Source of the DNA: Amborella trichopoda
Lineage: Eukaryota; Streptophyta; Magnoliopsida; Amborellales; Amborellaceae
DNA length: 64,000 nt
Direction of reading: 5' to 3'
Assembly: GCF_000471905.2 (NCBI RefSeq)
Contig: NW_006499364.1
Location: forward strand, 4,124,475-4,188,474
The notes beneath the pieces were generated by a model. The model had not been told where the DNA came from. It searched no databases and saw only the letters and a program-made list of their open reading frames with translations. A program made the translations under genes and the position numbers. Of this stretch, positions 1 through 11,440 are shown in pieces. Each line of letters begins with the position of its first letter. Within the stretch, counting starts at the first letter, position 1.

Positions 1-41
<41 letters not shown>
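1..41. repeat. (TA)n microsatellite
   Basis: Uninterrupted TA dinucleotide run at the window edge. Its true length is unknown because the window begins inside it. Confidence 0.97.
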
Positions 42-45
<4 letters not shown>

Positions 46-349
46 AAACAGAATGCAATGCCTATAGGCGAAAATGAGCAGTGATTTCGCCTACTTTCAT
101 CACCTTCCAAAGTTCATCGCACGGTCACGATTGTCTGGTAGTATTTCATTTTTAAATTTTTTTTCTACAAATAGGAATGACCTAAAATTTAGAGCATATG
201 TTTATCAAAAATAGGGGAATCTTCAAAAAAAAAAAAAATATTTTACATGAAATAAATTGCCTAAAATACCCCTAAAATATTTGAAGAGTATTTTGGTCAA
301 TTTGTTTTTTGCAGATAATATTGTTTTTTTGGGGATAATTTTTTTTTTT
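42..349. other. AT-rich DNA with diverged copy of the adjacent element
   Basis: No coding signal. Bases about 127-335 resemble about 388-565: both have a 'tagtattt' start, an AT-rich stretch, 'tacaaat', an 'aaaaataggNgaatctt' block, 'ttttacatgaaataaattg' and a 'tattttggtca' block. This is probably a diverged or partial second copy of the element at 350-711. Confidence 0.55.
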
Positions 350-711
350 CCAACGGCCCAGATTGAATCTGAGCCGATTTGATGATTACGATGTCTAATA
401 GTATTTGAATTTTATTTTATTTTATACAAATCCATATCACTTGAAATTTTAGGTGTGTATTTATAAAAAATAGGTGAATCTTTCGAAAATATCAAAAAAA
501 TATTTTACATGAAATAAATTGACCAAAATATATTTTGGTCATTTTATTTTTACGAATAATTTTTTTTATATTTTTATTAGGTGCACCTTGATGAAAAGAA
601 CACACATATTAAATTTTAAATAATTTGAATTTGTAGAAAAATAAATAAAATTTAAATACTACTTGATATCTGTGATCATCAAATCAGCCCAGATTCAATC
701 TGGGCTGTTGG
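350..711. mobile_element. Foldback MITE-like element with long terminal inverted repeats
   Basis: The left arm (350 to about 465) and the reverse complement of the right arm (about 600-711) both read as a GC-containing block (cccagattgaatctg, then gatttgatgat) followed by 'tagtattt', an AT-rich stretch and 'acaaat'. The arms are therefore about 110 bp with a short AT-rich loop. No coding capacity is visible. The superfamily is undetermined because no clear target-site duplication could be fixed. Confidence 0.7.
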
Positions 712-1218
712 GCTCATATGTTCATATAAACTAGTGGGCTAACCCTAGCTTTTTCCATATATATCGGTTTGTCTAGAGTTAACAACCCCTCAAATTACAA
801 AAGTTCAAGTTAGAAGAAACTGTGATGGGTGTATTTATCAAAACAATCATTACTGTTTTATTAAAAAATTATTTAAATAGGCAACTTTACCATTAAGCAA
901 TGGAAAATTTGAAAATTTCACAAAAGTACTTATGGCATTTTGGAAGTTAGTGTCCTTGAACTTTATTTGTAGAGTGCCCTTGTCTTTTAGTTAAAATTTC
1001 AATTTTACCCCTTACAAAAATGACAAAAATACCCTTTGTCCTTAGTAATATTTACAATTTGCCCCACAAAAGTAACTTTTTTAAAACATAGACAACAAAA
1101 TTAATAAATCCACCCTTCACAACGCTCTCTATCTTGAACATTTGTAATTTGAAGGGTTGTGAAGTTTAGAATATCCTTTTTGAGCCATGAATACTTATTT
1201 TTACAACTTTCCATCTTT
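712..1218. other. Unassigned AT-rich DNA
   Basis: I see no gene or paired repeat here. A stretch around 990-1070 has C-rich tetramers spaced in AT-rich DNA (ttttacccctt, aaataccctttg, tttgcccc), a composition also common inside the small non-autonomous elements of this window. Confidence 0.5.
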
Positions 1219-1547
1219 TTTAAAAAAATTCAAAAATACCTCTAGGCACAAATAGATTTTTTAAAAATTATTCTTTTCACTAATTTTCAATTTCATTGGA
1301 ATGTGCTTTGTTTGATCATACTTTAAATATATATTTCATAATTTTTTTCTTTTTTTAACATTTTTTTGACTGATACAGGACTATCCTAGTAAGGCCTGTT
1401 GAACCGGCCAATTTACCGATTACATGAAACCAGCCTTTGGTCGGTTTTTGAGGCCGGTTCGATTTTTCTAATACCAGTGTATAGTTTGTTTCGTGACAAC
1501 AATGCTATACACACTACATACTATAGTACATTATAGAACATATAAAG
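1219..1547. repeat. Duplicated segment, copy 1 (matches 15518-15851)
   Basis: This stretch is co-linear with 15518-15851 over its whole length. Shared blocks include 'cattggaatgtgctttgtt', 'aggactatcctagtaaggc', a 'ttgaaccRgcc...ggtttttgaggc' block and 'gtgtatagttt'. The similarity continues into the MITE that follows in both places. The pair is either two copies of a larger element or one segmental duplication about 14.3 kb apart. Confidence 0.8.
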
Positions 1548-2051
1548 GAAAAGGTTTCTAAACTTCCCCTACAACAAAGAAGATCTATGCTTCTCCTACC
1601 ATCCAACCGTTTAATTTTGATCGAGTGAGCTACTCACCATTTGATCTTAGATCCTGACACCTAAGAGTATTTTATTTTTATTTTTGTATACAAATTTACG
1701 AATATAAAATTTGGTATGTGTCATCTTCTCCTTGATGTGTACCTACAAAAAATATTAAAAATAATTTTTGATATAATATAATTACCAAAATACCCCTTGA
1801 ATCTTTCAGGGGTATTTTGGTTATTTTATTTTATTGGGAATATTTTTTACAAGTGCGAGTTTAATAAAGGATTGAACGCCCAAAATTTGGTGTCAAAATA
1901 TTTTATACTTGTTCTTTTTTAAAAAAAAATAGTGTACTAACAATACATTGTGATTGTGTCATTGAGGCAATCTTAGCCCTACATTAAGAATGGACGGCTG
2001 GATAAGGGGAAGTATATAAGTTTTATGTTTCAGGGGAAGCAAAAAAAGCTT
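1548..2051. mobile_element. MULE-like MITE, copy 1
   Basis: The left end (aaggtttct, cttcccct, agaag-tctatg, tctcctaccatccaaccgt) is the imperfect reverse complement of the right end around 1990-2051, giving terminal inverted repeats of about 55-60 bp. The interior holds a hairpin at about 1788-1825 with arms 'accaaaatacccctt' and 'aggggtattttggt'. The same plan recurs at 15852 and 18888. Assignment to Mutator-like elements rests on the 9-bp target duplication at the 18888 copy. It has no coding capacity. Confidence 0.8.
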
Positions 2052-2084
2052 GCCCATCTAAATATATTGGTTACCCTAAGGACA

Positions 2085-2640
2085 CCTACAAATATTTGGA
2101 TACCCTAAAGACACCTACAAAGTTTCTTCGCATTCTGACAAGTTTTAATATGATCAGGACTAAACTTGATTTTCAAATCTAGTTCCTATGATATTGAAAA
2201 TGGTTCCTATAACTATAACCCAATTTTCTGGGTCTAAAAACAGTTCCAAACCACCGCCATTGGATCCGGAACATCGAAAACCCTTAGGTACTACGTATCG
2301 GTTCAATTAGACCCTACAGGACCATTCTACGCCTAACTTACCATAAAAAGTTGGGTTTTATACTATTACGGTGCAAAGTTTCTATTTATAGAAACTGTGC
2401 TTTCTCATTTCGAGATGATTTTCAAATGCTCATAAGTCACTCGTTTTGAGTCTAATTATACTCAAATTTGGACATGAGCTAGATCTCGCCGACCCGATCG
2501 TGTTGACATAAGGCCCATGTCCTGGTGTGGTCTGAAACGAGAGAATTTCTAGAGAGAAGATGGGCTCGAAACATGAAAATTCAAATTTAATAAAGAAGAA
2601 CATCAAATTCTTTGAAAGGTCATAGCTCAAGATCCTGATG
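2085..2640 (+). mobile_element. Diverged Tat-type LTR fragment
   Basis: The order of blocks follows the 5' part of the Tat LTRs at 26330, 31475, 34558 and 57653. Shared are a 'ttcgcattctgacaagt' motif near 2118 (compare 'tcgcattctgacttgtc' near 34695), a 'ccaccgccattggatccg' block near 2252 followed by 'gaaaacccttagg', and a 'ctcaaatttggacatgag' stretch near 2460. It is more diverged than the others and lacks recognisable ends. Confidence 0.45.
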
Positions 2641-4205
2641 TCAGATCGTTGCCAGTATAGATTTATTACGACCGTCTTCGAAGAGCTACATTTTGATATA
2701 ATTTTGCGCCTTATGGGTCAGACACTGCAAAGTTCATTTATAAAATTATAAATTTTATATGTTTCATAAATTTATAAAGTTTGGTATAAATTTATAGAAC
2801 ACTGCAAAGTTCGGGGCTTTGTTTTGGCCTATCCGGCAATGTTTCGGACAATCTATCATCATGAAAACGTAGATCATCTTGAGATGAATGATTTGAGACG
2901 TATTTTGCATGATGTCACAAAGTATTGATTGTGTTCTTCAAAGTTTTAAAATGCTTGACAAATATGCAAACTTCACTTTCTTGAACATTAGATCTAGCTT
3001 GAATCACGTCTTATTTGGTCTTCTTTTAATGGTCAATCTAAGATGAAGTTGTTGTGATCGTTTTGCAATAAAAAACACGCGATTTTGACTCTGATTGATT
3101 TTTTTATGATTTTTTGAAGTCGCTGGAAATGGTTGTTCGGAAACCCGAAATATACGCCAATGGAGAGAGCTTCGATCCAGTGCCTTCCCAGTCTCTATCT
3201 CATGCATGTCTTACCTCAAATCAAGGCTTCGGTATTTGTCCATCCGACTTCGAGGCTTTGATATTCATCCGTTGGTGCGAGGGGAGGTCATGCACACAAA
3301 ATTCTGCAAAATATATTTTTCGAGCAACCTTTTCTCTAAGATTTCTCCCAGCTTGATAATTGGCTCAAGAGCATACCATATGTCGAAATCTTCCTTTCGA
3401 CAAGAGGAACGACACATTAAAATTTGAGCATAATCAGTCTTAAGGTTGTTGAGATACAAGCCGTGCAAGATTGCCCCATTTTTTTAAAATACAGTAGAAT
3501 TTTAGTATTTATGGTAACTGGTCATTGATGGTTGAACATGAATAGTGAATGGCCACACCTATTTTAGGAAAGTCAGACCTAGAAAGGTCTGTTTGAGCTG
3601 AAATTTTGTAATAGGGGGTTTTTGGGACTTTTGAATCTATCTCTGGTGGTCTAGCGATCATCAAAAATCACTATAATAGCACTCTAGTAATGAGGTAGCT
3701 CGTGCATGTTAAAGAGTCATAGACCTAACCTATTGGGACAATAGTGGCCGAAATCCTCCCGCCGATGGTTCGGTCGGATGACGGTTGAAAGATAGAGAAA
3801 GAGTGAGAGCGAGAGAGAGCAGGTTGAGAGAGATAGAGGGTTGAAAAGAAAAAAAGGGCTAACTGGTTTATATGGGATGGCAGGGCGGTCTGAGGATGGA
3901 GAGCTTGCATGAAGCTAGATTTAAGTAATGCTTATTCCAAAGTGTGGTCCAAGGTTCCAATTCTCAGACCGAGGTTCTTTTCAAAAAACAACAAGTTGTA
4001 TGAGGTTATAATTCTCATACGGTCGTTTTCTTCAAAAATAACATGTGGTTCAAGGATAGGGGCATCAGACCACCCTAAAACTGAGATCTACTAAATCTAA
4101 GAGGTGGTCGAAGATTGCCATCCTGAGCCCTCTATTGTTTTTTGTAAAAAAGAGAAGAAACGGTCCAAGGATTTCAACCTTGGACAGCTTGGATAATTAT
4201 AATAT
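2641..4205. other. Unassigned DNA, possibly a continuation of the LTR fragment
   Basis: No convincing coding region. Bases 3000-3430 might extend the diverged LTR, but I could not anchor this. Around 3930-4110 similar modules of roughly 70 bp recur (gtggtccaaggtt..., gtatgaggttata..., gtggttcaagga...). A short hairpin, gtccaagg/ccttggac, lies at about 4165-4186. Confidence 0.4.
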
Positions 4206-4212
4206 TTATATA

Positions 4213-4214
<2 letters not shown>

Positions 4215-4285
<71 letters not shown>
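4215..4285. repeat. (TTA)n trinucleotide microsatellite
   Basis: About 23 TTA units. Apparent poly-Asn and poly-Tyr reading frames across it are artefacts of the repeat. A shorter ATT tract lies at 17568-17608. Confidence 0.97.
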
Positions 4286-4705
4286 TGACATATTTCAAAA
4301 GAGAATATAATCATCTAAAGACTCTTTGCCTTTGGTGTATCCGAGAATTTCAGATTCCAAAATAAATCGTCCAAAGTAGGTCTTCTGCCCTACGGAATAC
4401 GCGTGCAGTATGCACCTGTCAGAGCAAAGTGTAGATTGTTTCAAGGGAAAATACGATATGACCCTTAAGTTGATTATCGAAGCGAGGATCTTGCGATGAG
4501 AAGTCTCTCTTAGTGTATGGATCTTCGAATCTCTTATCTCATTGCGTGCGTTATGACAATGATCTCTCTCTCAAACCAAGCAACGCAAGTTTTCAATTAA
4601 CTCTTTCACTCTCTACAACTCATATTTTCAATTAACTCTTTCTTTTTCTCTCTAAACTTTCTCTCTCTATAATTGAGTACATCACCTTCGATCATTTTTC
4701 TAATT

Positions 4706-5738
4706 TTGAAGCTTTTTTTTTTTTTTCATCGTTTTGTGGTAAAAATCTGAATCTGTTGAAACAGAGGAAGTTTAGATCTGTAATTTGCTTGTTGTATAAA
4801 TTTGCTTGATCAATTGGGTTGCTTGAATACGCTCACGAGAATCATTAAGATAGTAAGATATCCAATGGAAAAAGTTTGTTTTAACGTTAAAAACCCTCTA
4901 AATGATAATCTCAACATCAACATGTGTGATTATGAAAAAAGAAAAAGATTTCGAGTCTTAAAAATCGTACATCTTGCAACATATTATCTAACCTGTCCAT
5001 TTTCAAGATTTTTATATGCTTATAGGTCTATTTGATTTTAACCATTACTGAAGTTTAAAGTTTTATAATTAAATGTGAAAATAGATTTTCAGATAATCTT
5101 ACAAATTTTTTACACCAAAATTATATGTTATGATAAAATTTGGAGGTGCGCTTTAATTGGATTGTTTAAAGGTGCAACCTAACATAAACACACCCATTCT
5201 AGATAAACCAAGGAACCACGATTTTATCCCAAAACATACCCCGTAATTAATACATAAATATTTTGTTTTTCACGAAAAAATACTCTGTACTTAATACATA
5301 AATATTTTGTTTTTCACGAATATAATTCTGATGTGGCATCACCTTCTCTCTCCAAAACTCTCTCACTAAACTTACACGAGCTATCTCTATCTTCTCTCTC
5401 TATCTCTAAACCTCTCTCCTATTTTTTTTGTTGTTACTCTCCTTTCTTGGTTCTCTCTCTAAAATATTTCTCTCTCCAAATCTCGCGTTCCTTTCTTGCT
5501 TCTTTCTCTCTCTAAAATTTTTCTACTTAAATCTTTCACTCTATCTGCGTTTTTTATCTTACTCTCTCTAAATCTTTCTATCTGTGTTCCTTTTTTGGTT
5601 CTTTTTCTCTCTAAAATCTATCTCTCTCTCTAAATCTTTCTCTCTATCTGCGTTGTTTCATAGATCATCAGTTTGGTGATTGAGAGGAGGATGCGCAAGG
5701 GAATTGGAGAACGAGGTACGCTCTCTCTTTCTCTCTTT
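4706..5738. repeat. Dispersed or segmental repeat, copy A (matches 18243-19742)
   Basis: Co-linear with 18243-19742. Shared blocks include 'catcgttttgtggtaaaaat', 'gaaacagaggaagttt', 'gataaaatttggaggtgcg', 'acccattctagataaacca', a pyrimidine-rich (CTCTCTAAA)n tract and a final 'gatcatcagtttggtga...gggaattggagaac' block. This copy lacks the MITE present at 18888-19397 in copy B. It carries a private tandem duplication of about 47 bp around 5243-5325 (ttaatacataaatattttg twice). It may be a promoter/5'UTR-like part of an unidentified element. No reading frame is convincing. Confidence 0.85.
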
Positions 5739-5886
5739 AAGATTTTGAATAAAATTAACCAAGTTGAATTGCTCTCTCTCTATAAGGAAGAGTTAGTTAT
5801 CTACAAATTTTTGAAGACCATGAAGTTTTTTATTTCCTTGTTGAAGTTTCTTATATCCCTGTTGAAGACTTGAGTTAGTTATCTGC

Positions 5887-6395
5887 AAATTTTTTAAAAC
5901 CATGAATTTTTTTTATTTCCCTGTTGAATTTTTTTATATCCTTGTTGTAGCTTTCTATATTGATTTAAAAATGCTCTCTTAGGTAATTTAAGAATATATT
6001 CACCATTAAATAAAAAACTAATTATTAAAAGTGCTCAAGTTTGACGAGATATTAAACAGAAAATCAGAAACAAAGAAAATATATCATTCAGAATTTTCAA
6101 AGTTTCCAAGAATGTGTTCTAATAATAAAAGTCAAATTTTTTAATACCATGTGTGTTTTCTTATTTCCTTGTTGAATTTTTAATATCCAAGTTGAAACCT
6201 TCTGTACTGGTTATTAAAAATGCCCTCTCAGGTGCTTTAAAAATATACTAAGGGCTTAAAGAATTTTAAATAAAAAATAACTAATTAGTAAAGAATACTC
6301 TCTTTTGATGAGATATTAAACAAAAATTCAGGAACAAAGAAAATATATCATTCGAAATTTCAAAGTTTCCAAGAAAGTGCATTAATAATAAAAGT
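5887..6395. repeat. Tandem duplication, two units of about 250 bp
   Basis: Unit 1 (5887-6133) and unit 2 (6134-6395) share the same order of blocks: an 'aaattttttaa-accatg' start, 'tatttcc-tgttgaa', 'aaaaatgc-ctct-aggt', 'gagatattaaac', 'aacaaagaaaatatatcatt' and 'caaagtttccaaga'. A shorter echo of the first ~85 bp (gagttagttatct...) lies at about 5790-5875. AT-rich and non-coding, it may be intronic to the RING-like locus downstream. Confidence 0.8.
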
Positions 6396-6645
6396 TGCAA
6401 AGATATTTCACCCCTACATAAGATATGGTGTTGAGGAATCTCTCAATATCATTAACAAATAAATATTGCAGTATTCTACTTGTTGAAAAAAGAAAATAAA
6501 AAAAGAAAGAAGCAAGACTTATAATTGTTCATGAAAGGTATTTTTCTTTTTTTTTTTGTATATTCTTCATGAAATGTATGTTGCTATGAGGACTTATAGT
6601 TGTTGTCCATTCTTGCAGTTATGACTATGTCATTTATCAACCTAC

Positions 6646-7778
6646 ATGAACGTGATGTTTCGATTCTACTTCACTTCTCTTCCTCCCCAAAACGAACTTC
6701 AACACTTCAAGATGAGAATGGGCATCACTGAGACGCTGGAACATGAGAACTCGTATTCAGAGTACGAAAGGCGAACTGAAGGTGATATCATCTCTACCGT
6801 ACAGACATTCTCGACCCTGGACCATACGATTTCCCATGTTTTCGAAAAACTAGAGTCATGTGGCCTACCCACCAAACATTTGTAGCATCACCGCCCTAGT
6901 AGCGGCTCATACTTTTGGGACGGCTAAAGCCCTTTGTGTTAGGGGTGGTAGAGTCTACCAAAAGCGCATGTGGTTGGGTGATATTAGTTTTGTAGGAGAC
7001 CTCGAACCAAAGTTGAGAGGCTTGCTAACTCAATTTGTAAAGATTTTGATGAAATCAACATAGCCTCGATTGAGTAGATAGAGATTTACGAGGCAGAGTA
7101 TAATGATAAGGATACAGAGATTCATGAGGGATGATGAGGATATAGAGATTCATAAGGCAGGTGAGAATAGTGGGGATGTGGAGATTTGGGAAGAAGCAGA
7201 TGAGGAGGATGTAGTGATTCACGGGGCAGGTAAGGATGTTGAGGATTTCGAGATTTCAAACGATAATGAGGGTGCGCTGAAATGGGATGGAGATGAGGAT
7301 TACGATGTTTGCGAGGCAGATGATATCCCTGAAGAGGATGACGAGGCTACAGTGATTCACGGGGGGCAGGTGAGAATGTTGAGGATTTCGGGATTTCAAC
7401 TGATCACTTAAGTGTCCCAACGTGGGAGGAAGATGAGGATTACGACGTTTGGGAGGCAGATGATATCCCTGGAGGGGATTATGATATTTGGGAGGCAGAT
7501 GATATCCTTACAACAGCCGCTGATGATATCCTATAACACCACCTGCGAGATACGAAATTAACTCTTTGATGCGGGTGAAGATAGGAGATAAAGAGGGCTA
7601 CTGTTGCACGCAATGTATGTCGGAGCTTAGTGCAGATGATGACGACTTACGAGTAAGGCCCTGTGGCGAGCGAAGAATGTATATTCAAATGGCTTGAGGG
7701 AAGAGATTCGAATGTATATTCAAATCTCTTGATGAAAGAGATTCATGCCCGGTGTGCAAGCATTGCCTGTCGAATTAA
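6646..7778 (+). pseudogene. Broken RING-finger (E3 ubiquitin-ligase type) gene
   Basis: Plant RING-H2 proteins act as E3 ubiquitin ligases. Here a 79-codon open frame (6646-6885) is followed by other frames, then an acidic Asp/Glu-rich region (about 7103-7520) with repeated 'EADDIP'-like units, then a RING remnant. The remnant reads RYEINSLMRVKIGD, then CTQC near 7604 (first Cys pair), then RPCG, and ends CPVCKHCLSN followed by stop at 7778. Two lesions are visible. The segment between PCG and the 'ECI' position, which normally holds the zinc-binding HxxH, is missing. A 35-bp tandem duplication (7675-7709 and 7710-7744) repeats the 'ECIFK..L..RDS' coding stretch and shifts the frame. The product could not form a normal RING, so I call it a pseudogene. 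The RING identity is firmer than the N-terminal boundary. Confidence 0.65.
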
Positions 7779-8096
7779 ATTGGTTTTTTTTTTTTCGCTC
7801 ATTTAAATCATCCCTTACTTATATGCAGATAAATGTATACAATTAAATATCATTACGTAATGTCAAGTTTCTCTATAGAAAACATAATGAAATTGAGTTC
7901 TTACCGTGCTTGCATATTTTTTAAAGTGTTTTATAAAATTCTCTATTTTTCAAAGTCATTATTAATTGAGATTATGGGTTTTGGACAATCTACACTTAAT
8001 CAGTTTCGGTTCAAACTTCATTCTAAATGATGTTATATTTTATACGATCATAAATTCATGACAAGGCCTCTTTAGTCATAATCTAATACCAGAAGC

Positions 8097-9834
8097 TCAC
8101 ATTAACAGCACAAAAAGGCATGGTATCACTATAGCAAGTTCAACACTTAGAAAAACTCGTTGATACCAAAAACCTTTTTGAAGTTTTAGCATCTTAAGTA
8201 ACATTAACTAGGAAATATTGGAGACTAAAGCACCAGCTACTGCCAGACACTTTTCAGTCATGCTTCTGGTTCCTTACACTTGCCTTAACCGACCTTAGTC
8301 AGCCTAAAAGTGGACATAGCTTTGTCTATCAGTGGGTAAGGGCACTCCAATACCTCATGAGCAGAAACTCATATTGTGCAAAAGAAAGGGACTACCTGAA
8401 GATACACATGAAATTGAGAATCATGGTACCTAAAGGAAATAGGTAGGCTAAAGCCATAAGCAAAGTTAGATCCATCTGTTCATTATTGAAATAGATAGTG
8501 GATTCCACTATGGCATGCGACTCGATTGGATCATGGTACACTAATTAAAAAGCATTTACCTGGACAGAGACCAGTTCAGACTTCTCAGCAACACTGCTTC
8601 ATGTTCAAATCTAGAAATTGAAGAATTTCTTTTGTTCCTCACTCCTCCCATGCCAGCAGTAATCGTCTTTTCAAAATCCGACGTCAATATTTGAAACCCA
8701 AGGCGGAGTGCTGCAATACATACTTTAACTTTTCATATGTATCAGTTGGAATGGGATGTCATCTGTAGAGATTGATATTAGATACTAATTTTCATGAATA
8801 AATAATCTTGATGATACCAAAAGGGGGCATTTTTGGGACCTAATTTTTAGAAGTCTGGAAATGTTATTTATTTTTCCATGAAAAGGTTGGACAACTTGTT
8901 GGACCATTTTCATCAAAACTCAACAAAATAGCCTGATCTTCACAACTCTGCTCTTTTTGATGAAGCAAAAATACAATATTTATGTGATCTATATTTTAAA
9001 TGCAAGTTACTATGACAATTCCTTTCTCTTATAATCACAAAGTAATATCATTAGGTACCTGATGGAAAAATGCATCCTCTGCAAAAGAGTACATGCGATT
9101 TAGTCCACACAGAATAACAAAATTGACATCTAAGGCAGAGGAAACACTTTAATATCCTCTGAAAATCATGAGCATCTGTTAATACAAGAAAAGCCAAAAA
9201 GGGAGGTTTCCAAATAAAACTCACAAAGCTTAACTGCACAACATGTTTGTAGAATGGAAAGCAACAAAAAAGAATGGAGAGAAGCAAAACAAAGTCATTA
9301 ATCAGTGGGCATTATAGAGTGAGAACTTGGTAATCATTTGGACAAGTTTAATTAAACATTCTTATGCAAACAACGACATGATCATGATGAGTGTTAACTC
9401 AGATGCATCTTATGAGTATCGGCTTGATTTTGTATCGGGAAACCTTACGTTACACACATTTTTTATCACTGAAATGATTCAAAAAAAATAAAAAAATGAA
9501 ATAGAAAGTCAACTCTATGACAGATTTTTTTATTATAGATTCTACCCATACAACACATGCACACATGCATGCAAAGATAGGGAGGTGGGGTACCAACCAC
9601 TGTTCATCAACAATGCTCTGATAGCTAGATGCTTTGTAGGAACATAGACTTCCGATGTATGTTCCATAAGAACAAGAAAAAATTGCAATATAGGAAAGGT
9701 GCAGTCACTTTCTATTCCATGGAACATGTTATTAAACCAAATTGCAAAAGACAACATTACACAACTGAAAAAGTATTTAATCAGATCCACCTGAGAAAAT
9801 TAGACCATAACTGTTCCATTAAGAATATCAAACA
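8097..9834 (-). CDS. Candidate five-exon gene or gene fragment, unrecognised
   Basis: I do not recognise the protein. Reading the minus strand, five exons bounded by AG acceptors and GT donors join in compatible phase with no stop: 9834-9791, 9074-9055, 8710-8560, 8434-8401, and a last exon 8207-8097 ending in TGA. The joins are two bases into one, one into two, two into one, then phase 0. The strongest exon, 8710-8560 (151 bp), has acceptor 'tattgcag' and donor 'gtaaat' and encodes ALRLGFQILTSDF followed by a region with FEHEAVLLRSLNWSLS. The 34-bp exon continues it as RYHDSQFHVYLQ. No start codon was fixed, so the 5' end is open. The 20-bp exon and the last exon are the weakest. It could be a truncated duplicate of a real gene. 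Confidence 0.38.
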
Positions 9835-10120
9835 CTGCATATTTTTAATTACAAGATTAAATTTATAAAACACTGCATAATATGACGATATTTTCCCAAT
9901 TTATAATTACCTTCTCCATTCAAAACGGTAATTGCTTTGGGCAACACTGCATGAATACTCCTTGCTTTGGGCAACATCGCATGAGTACTCCTTTGGTAGA
10001 CATGTTCTATATAGCAAGAGCACCTTGAGTAGCATGGAAGTAACTTTAAATTTAAATATTCAGCTAAAATCAAGGTTTAAAAAATCGCTGTCTCGAATCG
10101 GCTGAACCGTCCCGGATTTG

Positions 10121-10420
10121 CATAAAATGGGATCGAGCTACGAATCTGTTGGACTGTCTCGGAAATCCGAGACAGTCTCGAATTCACATAAAAAGAATTC
10201 AAATCGGCTGGACCGTCCCGGATTCGCATAAAATGGGATCGAGCTACGAATCCGCTGGACTGTCTCGGAAATCCGAGATAGTCTCGAATTCACATAAAAA
10301 GAATTCAAATCGGCTGGACCGTCCCAGATTAGCATAAAATGGGATCGAGCTACGAATCGGTTGGACCGTCTCAGATTAGAATACGAGATAGTCTCGGATT
10401 CACATAAAAAGAATTCCAGC
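10121..10420. repeat. 106-bp tandem repeat inside the hAT-like element
   Basis: Units start with 'cataaaatgggatcgagc' at 10121, 10227 and 10333. The third is shortened. Each full unit contains the palindrome GTCTCGGAAATCCGAGAC or a one-base variant. Array expansion lies just inside the left terminus. Confidence 0.9.
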
Positions 10421-11440
10421 TACGAATCGAATTTGACATTCCATAAACTGTCGTATTTTTTTTTTTTCTTTCTTTATTTTAAAACGGGGCTTCTTTTTTT
10501 TTTTTATAAGAAATGCAAATTTTTCTTGATTTCTTTAATGGGTCCCATAAACCACAATGGTCCCGATTGTAAGGGCCCCATGCGCACTACCTTAGGACAA
10601 GCAAACTTTAAAGACAAGCAAGTAAAGGTAGGGGCCTGTTGCCTTTTAAAGAGCTTGACCGTTACTAAATTTGGGCGATGTGGGACAATTTTTCCACTTA
10701 AGGCATGAAGCAATTAAACTTTGAATGCGCGCAAACTATTTAAATGATACACAATTAAAAACTTTGAGCACGTGCAAATTAATTAAATGACGTGCAATTT
10801 AAAGTATGTTTTAAACTAATTGCGTTCATTATGAAAATTATACAAGCAATACAAAATATACATACAAGAACCATCTTGTTTTTTGAATCATGTTTAGTAT
10901 AATGCTATAATTAATAATTATATTAATTACATTGATAACTAAATCTTATATATTATTTATTAGTATATTTATATTGTAAATTATATAATGTATTATTTTT
11001 GTTATAGTTGTAAGTTAGATTTTTATATTAGATGATATTATAAGAAAATTTTCAAATTTATTCTTATTTATATAATAAAATGATTATAAAATATAAATTA
11101 ATAATTTCAATTTCAATGTATAATATTATAGTTACTTTGGTTGTGATAATTATAGACGAGTAAAGAGAATTAACAGATGTCTGAGGTGATAATAATTTCA
11201 CTTTGTGTGGGAAATTATTTTTTTAATCTTATAATGTGGAAGTGTTTTATAATATTTGTAAATTATTTTGATACAATAATATAATATTATATAAAAATTA
11301 ATATTATACGGACATCTAGACCGAAAATCGTCTTATTATTCACCTATTTTTACAAAGTAATGAAATTAAATAATGCATCACTCCTAATTTATTTTAAAAA
11401 TTAAAAGAGAACTGTTTTTAGAGATTTACAATGATTTTTT
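10421..11440. other. AT-rich interior of the hAT-like element
   Basis: A 10440-10710 block with moderate GC (around 'gggtcccataaaccacaatgg') is followed by about 700 bp of very AT-rich DNA. No domain is recognisable in any frame. Confidence 0.5.

Noticed and set aside
4164-4186. Hairpin gtccaagg/ccttggac as a terminator or microRNA precursor
   Set aside because: An eight-base stem is too short and isolated to support either.
4097-4365. Poly-Asn and poly-Tyr open frames on the two strands
   Set aside because: They are translations of the (TTA)n microsatellite with short random flanks.
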